Shown in pieces: positions 1-9,559 of a stretch of 64,000 nt of DNA (within the stretch, counting starts at the first letter, position 1; each line of letters opens with the position of its first letter). A program made the translations under genes and the position numbers. This DNA is from CAVSIS01 sp963814875 (GTDB taxonomy: Bacteria > Acidobacteriota > Thermoanaerobaculia > Thermoanaerobaculales > Sulfomarinibacteraceae). Under the pieces are notes generated by a model that was not told the DNA's origin, ran no database searches, and was given only the letters and a program-made list of their open reading frames with translations. The stretch spans positions 92,205-156,204 of the forward strand of contig CAWFFJ010000023.1 of assembly GCA_963814875.1 (NCBI GenBank). Direction: 5' to 3'.

Positions 1-130
1 CCAGCGTGAAGGCGGCGGCGAGCGTCTTCGCTCGCTCCTCGAGGCCTTCGAGGCTCAGGAGCTCGCCCCTGAGAGGCATGGCTCTTTCGGGACGGCGCCG
101 CCCGAACACAGATCCCCTCCCGTGCGGTCG

Positions 131-808
131 TCAGCGCGTTGCCGCTGCCGCTGCGTATCCTCTGGCTGGTTCCATATCTGCCGGGTGGAGCGCCGGCTCG
201 CCGCGCGCGCTCACGCGATTTCCGTTCACCGTCGCCGGGGCGGACGCTTGCTGAGCGCGCATCTCGACACGGCTGGCTGTCAACGTGTTTCCGAGCGCCT
301 CGAGGCGCATCCCCTGCTCCGAGAGCCAGGCGAGGAGAGCTTCGTCCCCGGCGTCTCTCGCCGGCGGGGGGAGGCACTCGGCCACCCAGGCATGCCCCGC
401 GGTGTCGGCCAATCGGGCCATCCTGCGCTCCTCGTCGAAGTGCCAGTAAAGCTGGTCGGCAAGGTCGAACGCTCGCTCGCGCATGACTTCCTGACGCGCC
501 TTCAGCTCCATGTTCTCGCGCAGGACCGCTTCGACGCCATGCGGCCCCGGTGTTCGATTCAACACCGCGAAGAACCCGGAGACGATGGCGAGGGTAAGCA
601 CCAACACCATGCCGGACCTCCCCAGCACCCGCCGCACGTCACGCGAGGTGAGAGCGATGTGATGGAACGTTCCGCCCCGCCCCTGCCACTGCAGCTCCAC
701 GAGGACGTGCCGCGTCACAAGAGCAGCCGGATCGGTTTGGGCCGAAGCACGCGGTCCGCCCTCAGCACGGCACGCAGTAAGGAAACCGCCCGCTTTCCCG
801 CGTTTCAT
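131..808 (-). CDS. Single-TM membrane protein of unknown function
   Basis: Encodes about 225 residues. One hydrophobic segment (around residues 60-77, MVLVLTLAIVSGFFAVLN) is followed by a charged, probably helical region (ENMELKARQEVMRERAFDLA) and a soluble tail. The layout resembles the membrane-anchored N-terminus of M23-type peptidases, but no peptidase motif is present before the stop, so the function is unknown. I chose the ATG at 808 because AGGAAGGACAGG lies just upstream; open frame continues further 5' but overlaps the sigma factor gene. It is the last gene of the operon that includes the ECF sigma factor 79 nt upstream, so it could be a membrane partner of that regulator. That is inference from position only. 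Confidence 0.5.
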   Translation of the reverse strand: MKRGKAGGFLTACRAEGGPRASAQTDPAALVTRHVLVELQWQGRGGTFHHIALTSRDVRRVLGRSGMVLVLTLAIVSGFFAVLNRTPGPHGVEAVLRENMELKARQEVMRERAFDLADQLYWHFDEERRMARLADTAGHAWVAECLPPPARDAGDEALLAWLSEQGMRLEALGNTLTASRVEMRAQQASAPATVNGNRVSARGEPALHPADMEPARGYAAAAATR

Positions 809-887
809 CGGGCACCTGTCCTTCCTCTCCACATGTCGGTGCCCCGCCTCGGTTCCTCGCACCGTGCAGCGCGCCGACAACCCGGGA

Positions 888-1556
888 TCACGAGACAGGA
901 CCTTCCCTGCCGATGCCCTGCCCATTCCCGCCGAATGCGGCGGCGCCGAAGAGACCCTCGAGATCGAGGTCGCTCGAGCGCAGCCGGCGCGGTCTGCGAA
1001 CGAGGTAGTGATGGCGCACAGCGAAGGAGAGCATTGCCCGCTCGAGAAGCCGGCGGCCGCGGAAGAGGCGCGACATGACAGTGCCGACCGGGATCGAGAG
1101 CAGCGCGGCGATGTCCCGGTAGGCGTGACCCTCGATGTCGGCAAGAAGGACCACAACCCTGAACTTGTGGGGGAGCTCCTTCAGCGCTTGCAGCACGTCG
1201 CCGTCGAGGGAGGCATCGAGGAACTCTTCCTCCGGGGTGCGGGTCACCGACCCATGGAATGGCGCAAACGCCGACTCCGGAGTCTCCTCGATGTTCGCGA
1301 ACGCCGTCCGGGCCGGCGACCTTTGGCGCCGCCGAACCTCGTTGATGACGGTGTTCTTGAGGATCTTGAACAGCCACGCCCTGAGGTTGGTGCCGGGACG
1401 AAAGGACGCGTAGTGCTTGTAGGCTTTGAGGTAGGTGTCCTGAAGCACGTCCTCCGCGTCATCGGCGCTGCGGGTCAAACGAAGCGCCATCTTGTACAGT
1501 TGCGCTCGGTAGGGAAGCTCGTCGAGATCGAAGTTCCAGACACCCTGCTCGCTCAC
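888..1556 (-). CDS. RNA polymerase ECF-type sigma-70 factor
   Basis: About 222 residues. Region 2 is clear near the N-terminus: ALRLTRSADDAEDVLQDTYL, then FRPGTNLRAWLFKILKNTVI, the usual promoter-melting and core-binding helices. A region 4 helix-turn-helix follows (HAYRDIAALLSIPVGTVMSR). The roughly 40-residue arginine-rich tail after region 4 is longer than usual. I chose the GTG at 1556, since GGAGG sits six bases upstream and the GTGA overlaps the stop of the preceding gene; a TTG at 1568 is also possible. It should direct core polymerase to a small regulon. No typical zinc-finger anti-sigma gene is adjacent, and the downstream single-TM protein is the only membrane partner candidate. Confidence 0.9.
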   Translation of the reverse strand: MSEQGVWNFDLDELPYRAQLYKMALRLTRSADDAEDVLQDTYLKAYKHYASFRPGTNLRAWLFKILKNTVINEVRRRQRSPARTAFANIEETPESAFAPFHGSVTRTPEEEFLDASLDGDVLQALKELPHKFRVVVLLADIEGHAYRDIAALLSIPVGTVMSRLFRGRRLLERAMLSFAVRHHYLVRRPRRLRSSDLDLEGLFGAAAFGGNGQGIGREGPVS

Positions 1557-3728
1557 GTCGGCCTCCAAGCGGTCGGACCAATACCGACAGCGTAAGTCGC
1601 TCGAGAAGCCCCGAGAAGCGCACTTACTACCCTTGTCCGAAGGCGTCCCCTGGGTACTAAGTACTCAGTAGACCCGCCGTCCTCGGCGGTCGCGCGCCGA
1701 GATGGTGCGACCGTCTCGGGAAGCCCCGTGCCCGCGTGCGCGCTGGTCGATGATCCGACTACAGGATCGTGCTGCGGGGCCGGAGAGGTTGGCGAGTCCC
1801 CGGCGGACGGTGCTGTGGGTGCGTCGGGCGCCGTCGGCGCCCAGGCTACCTTGCCCGCGATGGCGATCCAGTCGGTGCCACTGTCGACCGACTCGATCGT
1901 GAACGGAAGGCCCTTGGGCATCTCGAAGAGGGTGACGTCCGTGTAGGTCGTCGTCAGGAGCGGCCCGATGACGTTCACCGCCCAGCCAGCGATGCCCCGG
2001 CATCGCGGTTCGATCCGTATGTTGCGGAGCAGGAAGCTCCGGCTTGCCGCATCGACGACGAGGTCCGCCTTGCCCTGTGCGTCACAGACCTCACGAAAGA
2101 GACTCCCTTCGGCCTCCTTCTTCTCCACCGTCACGTCAAGGTCGACCAGGAAGCAGGTTCCGCCGCACGGACCGAAGCGGCGCGGCTCGATCACAAAACC
2201 GACGTTGCGCAACACGGGTGTGATGTCCTGGCTCCACGTGGCACGCAGCGCCTCGAAGGCGGCCTGCTCGACCGGGGGCCACGGCACCGTGAATCGGTAG
2301 TCACCAGCGACGGCGCCTCCCCCGTCGCTGCTCGCGTCCTGCAGGCGAAGCTCGCTCGTGAACGACCCCTGAAAGAGAAGATCGACTCGCCGCTCGCCGA
2401 CCTGCGCGACCGGGTAGCGCACGACGAACGGGTAGTTCATGCGGTACTCGGACTCCAGCTCCACATCGCCGGTCGCCCGTCCGTTGACGATCCTCGTTCC
2501 AGTCGTCCGCAGCTTCACGTCGCTCAAGGAGACCACGATCCCGTCCCGCTCGATCCGACCCGCCTTGCCGGACAGCTCCGCGTCCAGGACTCCAGAGTAC
2601 TGACCATCCGGCAGCAGCAGTAGATCGCGGACGACAAGGTGCGAGGGCGCCTCGACGTCGACTCTCGGGCCGCCCGGCACGTGGAGCTCACCAGCGGTCA
2701 GTTCGACGCCGAGGCGCGCGGCCGACAGTGTCGCCTCGACCGTGCCGCCGGTGCGCGATGCGACCTGGAACGCGCCTTCCCTCAACTCACCGTGGGAGAA
2801 GGTGCAGCGGCTCCCGACGAACGCGATGGCGCCGTTCTCGATCTCCCCGTCGACCCGACCGTCGACCTCGACCTGGGCCGGCGTTCCTGCCCGCGCCGGC
2901 CGGAAGCGGCCCGTGGTGATCGCGAGGCGCACCGGCGTGCCCTCCCTCGGCTGCGCCGCGGTGTGAAGCTCGATCATGTCGCCGAAGCTCAGGGGGCGGC
3001 CGCCAAAGGCCACGAACTCCGAGTCGTGGATGCGCACCTCGGTGACGAGGTCGAGGAAGGCCGCGCGAGGGGGCTCGGAAGGAGACAGGGTCGTGTCCGG
3101 GGACGCCGCACGCTTTGCTCCGAGGACGTCGCCGCGCAGGACCGATGGGACGTCCGTCCGCAGCTCGAGCTTTCCAAGCGCCGACCTGGCGAGACACCGA
3201 AACAGCCAGACGATGGGTCTCCAAATCCCGCGGCCACGGTAGCCGGCCTGGGTGATTCCCTTGCCTTCCTCGAAGTGGAGGCTCTCGATGAGGATCTTGG
3301 GCCGGAGATGACGTCCATCCAGGAGCAGCATGCCGCCCGTGACCGACGCGTCGAGGCGAGTGACCCGCCCTGCGACAGCCTTGGCGACGAGGGCCGCCGT
3401 CGGCGTCCCGACGACCTCGACGTCCCACCCGTCAGCCACCTGGATGCGCCCGGCGTGCAGGTCGATCTCGAGCCTCAACGTGCCGCTGTCGGCGCACCCG
3501 GCCATCTGTTCGAGCACACGCCGTGAGCTCGATTTTCAGCGCCGGTTCCGGGGCGACGACCGCCTCCGCCACATGCGGGATCACCGGGACCACTGGATCC
3601 TGTGCAAGCGCGGGCGTCGTGCCACGGGCCACAAGGAGCGCGCTGATCCAGACGGTGCGGCCGAGGCGTGCCGCCGGTCGGCCACGCGCGCGAGGCACTC
3701 GCCCATGTCCCGCCAGCTCTGCCCTCAT
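1553..3728 (-). CDS. Large exported protein of unknown function, frameshifted near its N-terminus
   Basis: About 724 residues if one extra base near 3520-3526 is ignored. The first ATG (3728) overlaps the upstream stop as ATGA and starts a signal peptide (VWISALLVARGTTPALAQDP, cleavage likely after ALA). Reading then has to shift frame to VLEQMAGCADSGTLRLEIDL and continues uninterrupted to 1553. The body is rich in beta-type repeats with alternating hydrophobics (for example GRVTRLDASVTGGMLLLDGR), somewhat like AsmA/DUF748-type envelope proteins, but I cannot assign a family. The tail is proline- and serine-rich low complexity. It lies between the methyltransferase and the sigma factor in a translationally coupled operon. 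The frameshift may be an assembly error. Confidence 0.55.
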
Positions 3729-4528
3729 GGTGGAGCCGATCCGATCATCTGAGCCGGGTGCGGCATGAGGTAGGTGCTGCGCACGAACGGGCGTTCGGCC
3801 GCGAGGTAGAACGCGTAGATCAGCAGGTGGCCGGCGGCGGCGGCGGCGACACCCGGGAACGAACCGTACAGGAGCGCGTAGCCGTACCCCTGGAGCTGCC
3901 CCACGGAGTACATGGGATTGCGCAGGAAGCGATAGGGCCCGCCGCCACAGGCGGGGGCCAGCGGGCGGGAGAGGAACATGTCGCGGAAGTAGTACGCGTC
4001 CACGCCCACCGTGAGCGTGGCCCACAGCTTGACGACCAGGCCCGCCACGAACAGCGTCAGACCCGCGGCGAGAACGAGGGGTGCAGGCAGGGCCTGCTCC
4101 CACCTCGGGATGTGCAGCGCCGCCATGCAGCCGACCCCCAGCCCCTGGTTGAGGAACATCAGCCCGGCCAGGGTCTCGTAGGCCCGGAACGCGCGCTTCT
4201 CGCCGAGGCGGGCGATGGCGCGGGCGGGGAGGTCGGATCTGAGGATCGCCGCGTTGCCGCCGTAGTAGAACACCAGCGTGAACAGCAGGTACGGCAGAGT
4301 CAACCGCCACTCGGCGCGGCGGATGAGAACGTGGGCGAGGGACACGGACGCGACGCTCCCGGCCACCCACACCGCGTTGAGGTGCTCGAGCCGCCACCCG
4401 GCCATCGCGAACAGCGTTGACCCCAGTCGCAACGCCGTCCGTAGAACTCCGCACCGCGGCGGTGCCGGCCGCCCGCGGCACACGACACCCGCGGGCGCGT
4501 CCCGATGCTTGTCTCCCTCGGCTCGCAC
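3725..4528 (-). CDS. Isoprenylcysteine carboxyl methyltransferase (ICMT/PEMT)-like membrane protein
   Basis: 267 residues with about five to six hydrophobic segments. The C-terminal half carries the signature of this membrane methyltransferase superfamily, GPYRFLRNPMYSVGQLQGYG, which forms the SAM-binding pocket, followed by a hydrophobic helix and an acidic AAERPFVR segment. The substrate cannot be told; bacterial members modify lipids, steroids or small thiols. The GTG at 4528 is chosen because a perfect AGGAGG (4537-4542 on the complementary strand) lies eight bases upstream, which gives a 41-residue cytosolic lead before MAGWRLEH. It is the first gene of the minus-strand operon leading through the exported protein to the ECF sigma factor. 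Confidence 0.75.
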   Translation of the reverse strand: MRAEGDKHRDAPAGVVCRGRPAPPRCGVLRTALRLGSTLFAMAGWRLEHLNAVWVAGSVASVSLAHVLIRRAEWRLTLPYLLFTLVFYYGGNAAILRSDLPARAIARLGEKRAFRAYETLAGLMFLNQGLGVGCMAALHIPRWEQALPAPLVLAAGLTLFVAGLVVKLWATLTVGVDAYYFRDMFLSRPLAPACGGGPYRFLRNPMYSVGQLQGYGYALLYGSFPGVAAAAAGHLLIYAFYLAAERPFVRSTYLMPHPAQMIGSAPP

Positions 4529-4700
4529 TAGAGCTCCCTCCTACCTCTCGAATCTAGTCGTCCGGCGCTCCTTGGGAATGCGTACTTTGTACCCAGGAGA
4601 GGAGCCTGGGCTAGGTAGGAACTACCCGGTTGGTGGGCCTGCACCCCGTTCTTTCGCGCGAGGCAGACCGCCTCAGCGATGCTTCTCAACGAGGGGTATC

Positions 4701-5059
4701 ATGATTCGAGCCAGTATGAGGTGGGTCAAGACCAAGGCGCTCGCAGCAAAGCTCTCGCTGGCGGACAGCGCCGCCTCCGAAATGGCCTTCTACCTGGCGC
4801 TGGCGCTGGTGCCCTTGGTCGGAGTCTCGATCGGGCTGGTTGGCCGCTGGCTCCCCTGGGCTGGATCGGCGCCAGCCGGGGGTTCTCCCTCGCAGTCCCG
4901 GTGCTGTGGGAGGCGACACAGCTCTACGGCACCCTCGGTAGCCTGGTGCTGTTCCTGCTTTGGGCCTACGTCATGGCCTGGGTCCTCCTGCTCGGCGGGC
5001 TTTTGCTTGGGCTGCTTGGCCGGCACCGAGGGCCGAGCGACTCGCAGCCGGGCACCTAG
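4701..5059 (+). pseudogene. BrkB/YihY-family inner-membrane protein remnant
   Basis: Two pieces of a YihY/BrkB-like protein survive in different frames. The first starts at the ATG at 4701 (good GAGGGG upstream) and reads SEMAFYLALALVPLVGVSIG, the family's first membrane segment. Around 4860 the reading jumps frame to EATQLYGTLGSLVLFLLWAY and VMAWVLLLGGLLLGLLGR, the family's last membrane segments. The roughly 150 residues normally between them are missing, so this is an internal deletion product, not a simple frameshift. The terminal stop TAG (5057-5059) is supplied by the left end of the adjacent inverted-repeat element, so the element's insertion truncated the 3' end. Confidence 0.5.
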
Positions 5060-5238
5060 CCCGCATTATTCACCAGGGTTTGTCGCGAGACCGGCGAGGC
5101 GCCGTGCGCAGTGGGGTTTTCGAGCCGAGGAGCGCGCAGGCGTACTCGAGGGTACGTCGAGCACTCCGAGGCGAGAAAGCACCGCTGAGTGCGGTGCCTC
5201 GACGGCCGCAGCAGAAGTCTGGTGAATAGTGCGGGCTA
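5057..5238. mobile_element. MITE-like non-autonomous element with 20-bp terminal inverted repeats
   Basis: The left end (5057-5076, TAGCCCGCATTATTCACCAG) and the reverse complement of the right end (5219-5238) match at 19 of 20 positions. Both ends begin with TA, consistent with a TA target duplication as made by Tc1/mariner-type transposases. The 182-bp element has no credible coding frame, so it would need a transposase in trans. The interior is GC-rich with short self-complementary tracts. It truncates the YihY-like remnant. Confidence 0.75.
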
Positions 5239-5483
5239 ACCCGCAGCACTCCGGCGGGGAACCGACGCCCGTGAAGGTCGCCAAGATGTCGGTGCACCGT
5301 ATGCGTAGTTTCTACTCAACTTTTGATGCTGCCCGTAGGTAGAAATCACGGTTCCCTTCCCTGGGACTGGAGAGTTACATTCTAGGCAAAGGCGTTCGTG
5401 GCAGGATTGTGCGCGAGACGCTCAGCTCTCGATGGGTCACCCAGATGTGGCCGATCGCCAACGCCGAAGAGAGGAGAGTCGAT

Positions 5484-6424
5484 ATGAACCTCGCGCACAG
5501 GAAGCTCCTGGCAGGCTTGGGATGCGCGGCATTCCTTTGCGGTGGCTCATGGGCGTCGGCAGCGACCGCGCCACCGCTCGGCACGACACAGACCTTTGCG
5601 GTCCTGGGTGGCTCGACGGTGACGAACACCGGTTCGAGCATCATCACCGGAGATCTGGGGGTCTCACCGGGCAGCGCGATCACCGGCTTTCCTCCCGGGA
5701 TCGTGATCGGAACGATACACGCCGCTGACGCGGTCGCGTTACAGGCACAGAGCGATCTCGTCGTCGCCTACAACGACGTCGCAGGCCAGGCGTGCGGGAC
5801 CGACCTGACGGGCCAGGATCTCGGTGGAATGACGCTCACCCCGGACGCCTACTGCTACTCGACGTCGGCCCAACTGACGGGGACGCTAACTCTTGACGCA
5901 CAGGGCGACCCGAATGCGGTCTTCGTCTTCCAGATAGGGAGCACACTCACGACCGCGACCAGCGCGGTGGTTCAGGTCATCAATGGAGGTTCGGACTGCA
6001 ACGTGTTCTGGCAGGTTGGCGTTTCGGCGACTCTCGGTACGGGCACGACATTTGCCGGGAACATTCTCGCGCTCACGACCATCACCCTGACTACCAGCGC
6101 CACAGCTTCCGGGAGGGTCCTTGCGCGGAATGGCGCCGTGACGCTGGACACCAACTCCGTCGCGGTGTGCGCTGCCGCTCCGACTCCCACTCCTGGGGTT
6201 TTCACGCCGACTCCCACTCCAACCCCCCTGGGGCTCTCACGCCGACTCCCACCCCTGGGGCTCTCACGCCGACTCCCACCCCTGGGGCTCTCACGCCGAC
6301 TCCAACCGTGACTCCGACAGCGACTCCACGAATGGGTATTCCCACGCTCTCCGGGTGGGGGACGATCATGCTGATGGGCCTCTTGGCCCTGGCAGGCTTG
6401 GCGGTGATCCGCAGGCTGGCGTAG
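5484..6424 (+). CDS. Exported DUF3494 (ice-binding-like) protein with IPTL-CTERM tail, frameshifted in a poly-C tract
   Basis: An N-terminal signal peptide (KLLAGLGCAAFLCGGSWASA) is followed by a DUF3494 beta-solenoid domain (FAVLGGSTVTNTGSSIITGD, GDPNAVFVFQIGSTL, NVFWQVGVSATLGTGTTFAG). This fold is found in ice-binding and adhesion-like surface proteins. A TPTPTPGAL repeat linker and the tail IPTLSGWGTIMLMGLLALAG plus a basic end follow, which is an IPTL-CTERM sorting signal of the PEP-CTERM/exosortase type. The tail is in another frame: a run of six C at 6223-6228 must be seven to connect them. This is either slipped-strand phase variation or a homopolymer error. Start ATG 5484 has GAGGAGAG upstream. 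No exosortase gene is nearby. Confidence 0.8.
6227..6307 (+). repeat. Three tandem 27-bp repeats encoding PGALTPTPT-type linker
   Basis: Units at 6227-6253, 6254-6280 and 6281-6307 (starting CCTGGGGCTCTCACGCCGAC) are identical except for one change near the end of the third. They encode nine-residue Pro/Thr repeats between the DUF3494 domain and the sorting signal. Copy-number slippage here would only change linker length. Confidence 0.85.
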
Positions 6425-6458
6425 CCATCACTCCCTCCTCCTCATTCCCATTCATCGC

Positions 6459-6487
6459 GGGGCGCATGAGCGCCCCGTCTTCTTGTT
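6459..6487 (+). terminator. Rho-independent terminator after the IPTL-CTERM gene
   Basis: A perfect 7-bp stem, GGGGCGC (6459-6465) and GCGCCCC (6470-6476), with an ATGA loop is followed by the T-rich GTCTTCTTGTT. It lies 35 bases after the stop. The remaining 340 bases up to the next gene show no further feature that I can support. Confidence 0.75.
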
Positions 6488-6825
6488 ACTCTCGCGTGGT
6501 GGCAAGACGGGTGCGTATCTCCCCAATCCCGGAGGTCTCCACCCGGAAAGGATTGATGCTCCTCACCGTCCGTACTGCGTTTCCACGGTCTCCGGTCGTG
6601 CTCCACAGCACAGACGCTGAAACGAAGCGAGGAGAGATGAACGCGACGACCCAGATGTTGGGCGCCATGGCCGTTGGTGGTATCGTCAACTCGAAGTACC
6701 CGCCCCCGGGACGTGTCGATGCGTCTGGGCGAACCGACCCGGGGTCGGCTTGCAGGCGCTCGCGCTGGCGCCGCACGATGCGGAAGGTCTGATGGGCAAG
6801 CCGCCGAAACCGCAGATCGCGACGA

Positions 6826-8946
6826 ATGGCCGCAGCTGAGGAGGTCGCCGCGCTGCTGACGGCGGCGCGAGCGGTGCTCGAGAACCGAGCCTTCTCCGAC
6901 GCCGCGAGAGCGATCCTCATAGCGTGCAGGACGATCCTCGCAGCCGATGCCGGCCTCGTGGCCGTGAGCGCGGCGGGCGGGAAGGGCTTCGAGGTTGTGT
7001 GCCTCGATCCCGGCAGCCTCGGGTTCGATCCTGCCGGCGGCGTGCCCCCGCTGCTTCGCCGCCTCAGTGCCCGCGTCGCCAAGGCCGGCCGGACCGTCGT
7101 CGCCAACGAGCTGTCGAAGAGCACTGGCAAGGCGCCGCCGTCCGGCCGTCACCCGGTCGCCGAGAGCGCGTTGCTCGCGCCGATCGTCATCGCCGGCGAG
7201 GTCTCCGGGCTGGTCGGCCTGGTCAACAAGCCCGAGGGCTTCTCCGCGGCCGACTCCCGGCTCGCCGAGGTGTTTGCCGAGATGGCCGCGGTGGCGATGC
7301 TCAAGAGCCGCACCGTCAACGGTTTCGAGAAGAACCGGAACGCTCTCGAACGGGAGGTGCGCGAGGGCGCCACCCAGCTGCGCCGAGCCGAGGAGCAGTT
7401 CAAGACCCTGGTTGAGAACCTGCCCGACATCATCGCTCGCTTCGACTCGGAGCTGCGCCACGTCTATATCAGCCCGGCGGTCGAGCGCGCCACCGGCCGA
7501 CCATCCGAGGACTACGTGGGCAAGACGAACCAGGAGCTGGGGATGGCGCCCGCGCTGGTCGAAGCGTGGGACGAAGCTCTGTCGATGGTCTTCGCGACCG
7601 GGCAGTCGAGCACACTCGAGTTCGAGTTTCCGGCCACGGATCGCACGCGACACTTCGACTGTCGGCTGGTTCCCGAACCCGGGCCGGACGGGGAGATCTC
7701 AACGGTGCTGACCGTCGCCCGGGACGTGACCGACCGATGGCTCGCGCACGAGGCCGAGCGGCACGCCCGGGCGGTCGCCGACGCACTGCGCGAGGCGATC
7801 ATGGTGCTCACCCGCAGCCTCGACCGCGACACCGTTCTGGTCAACCTGCTCGACCACCTCCGCCGGTTGGTCCCCTTCGACCGCGCCCGTGTCATGCTCC
7901 TCGAGGAGGCGTCCAAGATCTCGGTTCGGGCCGTGTTCGACGGCCACCGCGTCCTTCCCGTCCCGGCGGAGGAGCGACCGGTGTTCCGGACGACGGACCA
8001 CCCGGTCGTCCACGACATCCTGGCAACCGGCACCGCGGTCCTGATCTCCGACATCGGTTCCTTTCCCGGGTGGAGCCTGCCGACGGAGGGCCCGGCCGAG
8101 GCGAGCTGGCTGGGCGTCCCGCTGTTCGCGCGCGGCGACGTCGCCGGCCTGTTCTCACTGTCCAAGCGCGAGGCCGGCTACTTCAACGACGAGCACGTCA
8201 GGCTGGCCGAGGCGATGTCGTCCCAGGCCTCGGTCGCGGTCGAGAACGCGATCCTATTCGAACAGATGCGGGCATCGACAGTGCGGATGAAGTTGCTCTC
8301 TCGTCGCCTCGTCGAGGCTCAGGAGAGCGAACGGCGGAACATCGCCAGGGAGCTTCACGACGAGGCGGGTCAGGCCCTGGCGTCGCTGCGCTTCGGGTTG
8401 CGCCTGTTGGAGAGGGAGGTCGACGAGGGCGGGAGCGTGGGAGGACGGGTCGCGGAGCTCATGGAGAGGACCGATGCCGTCATCGAAGGCCTCCACCGCC
8501 TGGCCGCGGATCTGCGGCCGGCGAGCCTCGATCACGCGGGCCTCGAGCCGGCGCTGCGCCAGTACGCGCGATCGGCTGCGTCCCAGCTCGGCCTCGCGAT
8601 CCGTTTCAAGGCGCGCGGTTTCACCGGCGAGCGCCTCCCATCCACTGTCGAGACGGCACTGTATCGCGTGGTCCAGGAGGCGATCACCAACGTCGCGCGC
8701 CACTCACGTGCGACCCAGGTCGACGTGTTGCTGGAGCGTCGCGACGGCCGGGTCAAGGTGATGGTCGAGGACAACGGCATCGGGTTCGAGCCAGACCGGG
8801 TCCGGCGTGCGGAGCACTACGGCCTCCTCGGGCTGAGGGAACGAGCCGAAGCTTTGGGTGGGACGATGACGGTCGAAAGCGCGCCCGGGGCAGGCGCCAC
8901 CGTCGTGGTGGAGGTGTCGAGTGCCGATCCGGATCTTGATCGCTGA
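6826..8946 (+). CDS. GAF-PAS-GAF sensor histidine kinase (HisKA_3 / NarX type)
   Basis: 706 residues with no obvious membrane segment, so probably cytosolic. Order: GAF domain (about 10-170), coiled linker, PAS domain (about 190-305, EQFKTLVENLPDIIARFDSE), second GAF (about 325-480), then dimerization/phosphoacceptor region with H511 in NIARELHDEAGQAL, and the HATPase_c domain with N box EAITNVARHSRA, G1 DNGIGF and G2 GLLGLRERAEALGG. This HisKA_3 type pairs with NarL-like regulators, and one follows immediately with a 26-nt overlap. GAF domains may bind small molecules or haem; the signal is unknown. Confidence 0.93.
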   Translation: MAAAEEVAALLTAARAVLENRAFSDAARAILIACRTILAADAGLVAVSAAGGKGFEVVCLDPGSLGFDPAGGVPPLLRRLSARVAKAGRTVVANELSKSTGKAPPSGRHPVAESALLAPIVIAGEVSGLVGLVNKPEGFSAADSRLAEVFAEMAAVAMLKSRTVNGFEKNRNALEREVREGATQLRRAEEQFKTLVENLPDIIARFDSELRHVYISPAVERATGRPSEDYVGKTNQELGMAPALVEAWDEALSMVFATGQSSTLEFEFPATDRTRHFDCRLVPEPGPDGEISTVLTVARDVTDRWLAHEAERHARAVADALREAIMVLTRSLDRDTVLVNLLDHLRRLVPFDRARVMLLEEASKISVRAVFDGHRVLPVPAEERPVFRTTDHPVVHDILATGTAVLISDIGSFPGWSLPTEGPAEASWLGVPLFARGDVAGLFSLSKREAGYFNDEHVRLAEAMSSQASVAVENAILFEQMRASTVRMKLLSRRLVEAQESERRNIARELHDEAGQALASLRFGLRLLEREVDEGGSVGGRVAELMERTDAVIEGLHRLAADLRPASLDHAGLEPALRQYARSAASQLGLAIRFKARGFTGERLPSTVETALYRVVQEAITNVARHSRATQVDVLLERRDGRVKVMVEDNGIGFEPDRVRRAEHYGLLGLRERAEALGGTMTVESAPGAGATVVVEVSSADPDLDR

Positions 8947-9559
8947 CGACCACGCCGTCGTCCGTTCCGGCCTGCGGGCCGTGCTCGGCAGCGACCCGAA
9001 TCTCGAGATCGTCGGCGAAGCGGAGGACGGGACCCAGACTCTGGAGATGGTCGAGAGGCTGCACCCAGAAGTGGTCCTGCTCGACATCACCATGCCCCCC
9101 AAAGACGGCATCACGACTGCGAAGCGGCTGAAGGAGGCGCATCCGGAGGTCATCGTGCTGTTCCTCACCATGCACGAGGACGAGAGTCTGCTGCACGAGG
9201 CGCTTCAGGCGGGCGGCTCCGGCTACGTGATCAAGCGCGCGGCGGAGTCCGAGATCATCGACGCGATCCACGCGGTGCGTCGGGGCGACATCTACGTGCA
9301 CCCTTCGATGACCCGCGCGCTGCTTCATCAGCCGGTCACGTCGGTGCACCGCCGGAGCCTGCCGGCGATGGAGCTGACCCGTCGCGAGCTCGACGTCCTG
9401 CGCCTCCTCGCCAAGGGAAACACCAACCGGCAGATCGCCGAGGTGCTCGGCCTGTCGACGCGCACCGTCGAGAATCACCGCGCCAACCTCATGGGCAAGC
9501 TCTGCCTGACCAGCCGGGTCGAGCTGGTGGAGTACGCCGAGGAGCAGGGTCTGATCTAG
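8921..9559 (+). CDS. NarL/FixJ-family response regulator (REC-LuxR HTH)
   Basis: 212 residues. The receiver domain begins IRILIADDHAVVRSGLRAVL with the acidic pair, has the phosphoacceptor D55 in VVLLDITMPPKDG, Thr in LFLTMHEDE and Lys in GYVIKRAAESEII. The C-terminal LuxR helix-turn-helix is LTRRELDVLRLLAKGNTNRQ followed by IAEVLGLSTRTVENHRANLM. Starts at GTG 8921 inside the kinase gene, so it is translationally coupled and surely its partner. The target genes cannot be deduced; the dodecin/CsbD/GlsB stress cluster just downstream (opposite strand) is a candidate by position only. Its 3' end overlaps the convergent hydrolase by four bases. Confidence 0.95.
   Translation: MPIRILIADDHAVVRSGLRAVLGSDPNLEIVGEAEDGTQTLEMVERLHPEVVLLDITMPPKDGITTAKRLKEAHPEVIVLFLTMHEDESLLHEALQAGGSGYVIKRAAESEIIDAIHAVRRGDIYVHPSMTRALLHQPVTSVHRRSLPAMELTRRELDVLRLLAKGNTNRQIAEVLGLSTRTVENHRANLMGKLCLTSRVELVEYAEEQGLI

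Noticed and set aside
6205..6310. CRISPR-like short repeats
   Set aside because: The repeats are tandem 27-bp coding units without spacers, in frame with a Pro/Thr linker. No CRISPR array or cas gene is seen anywhere in the window.
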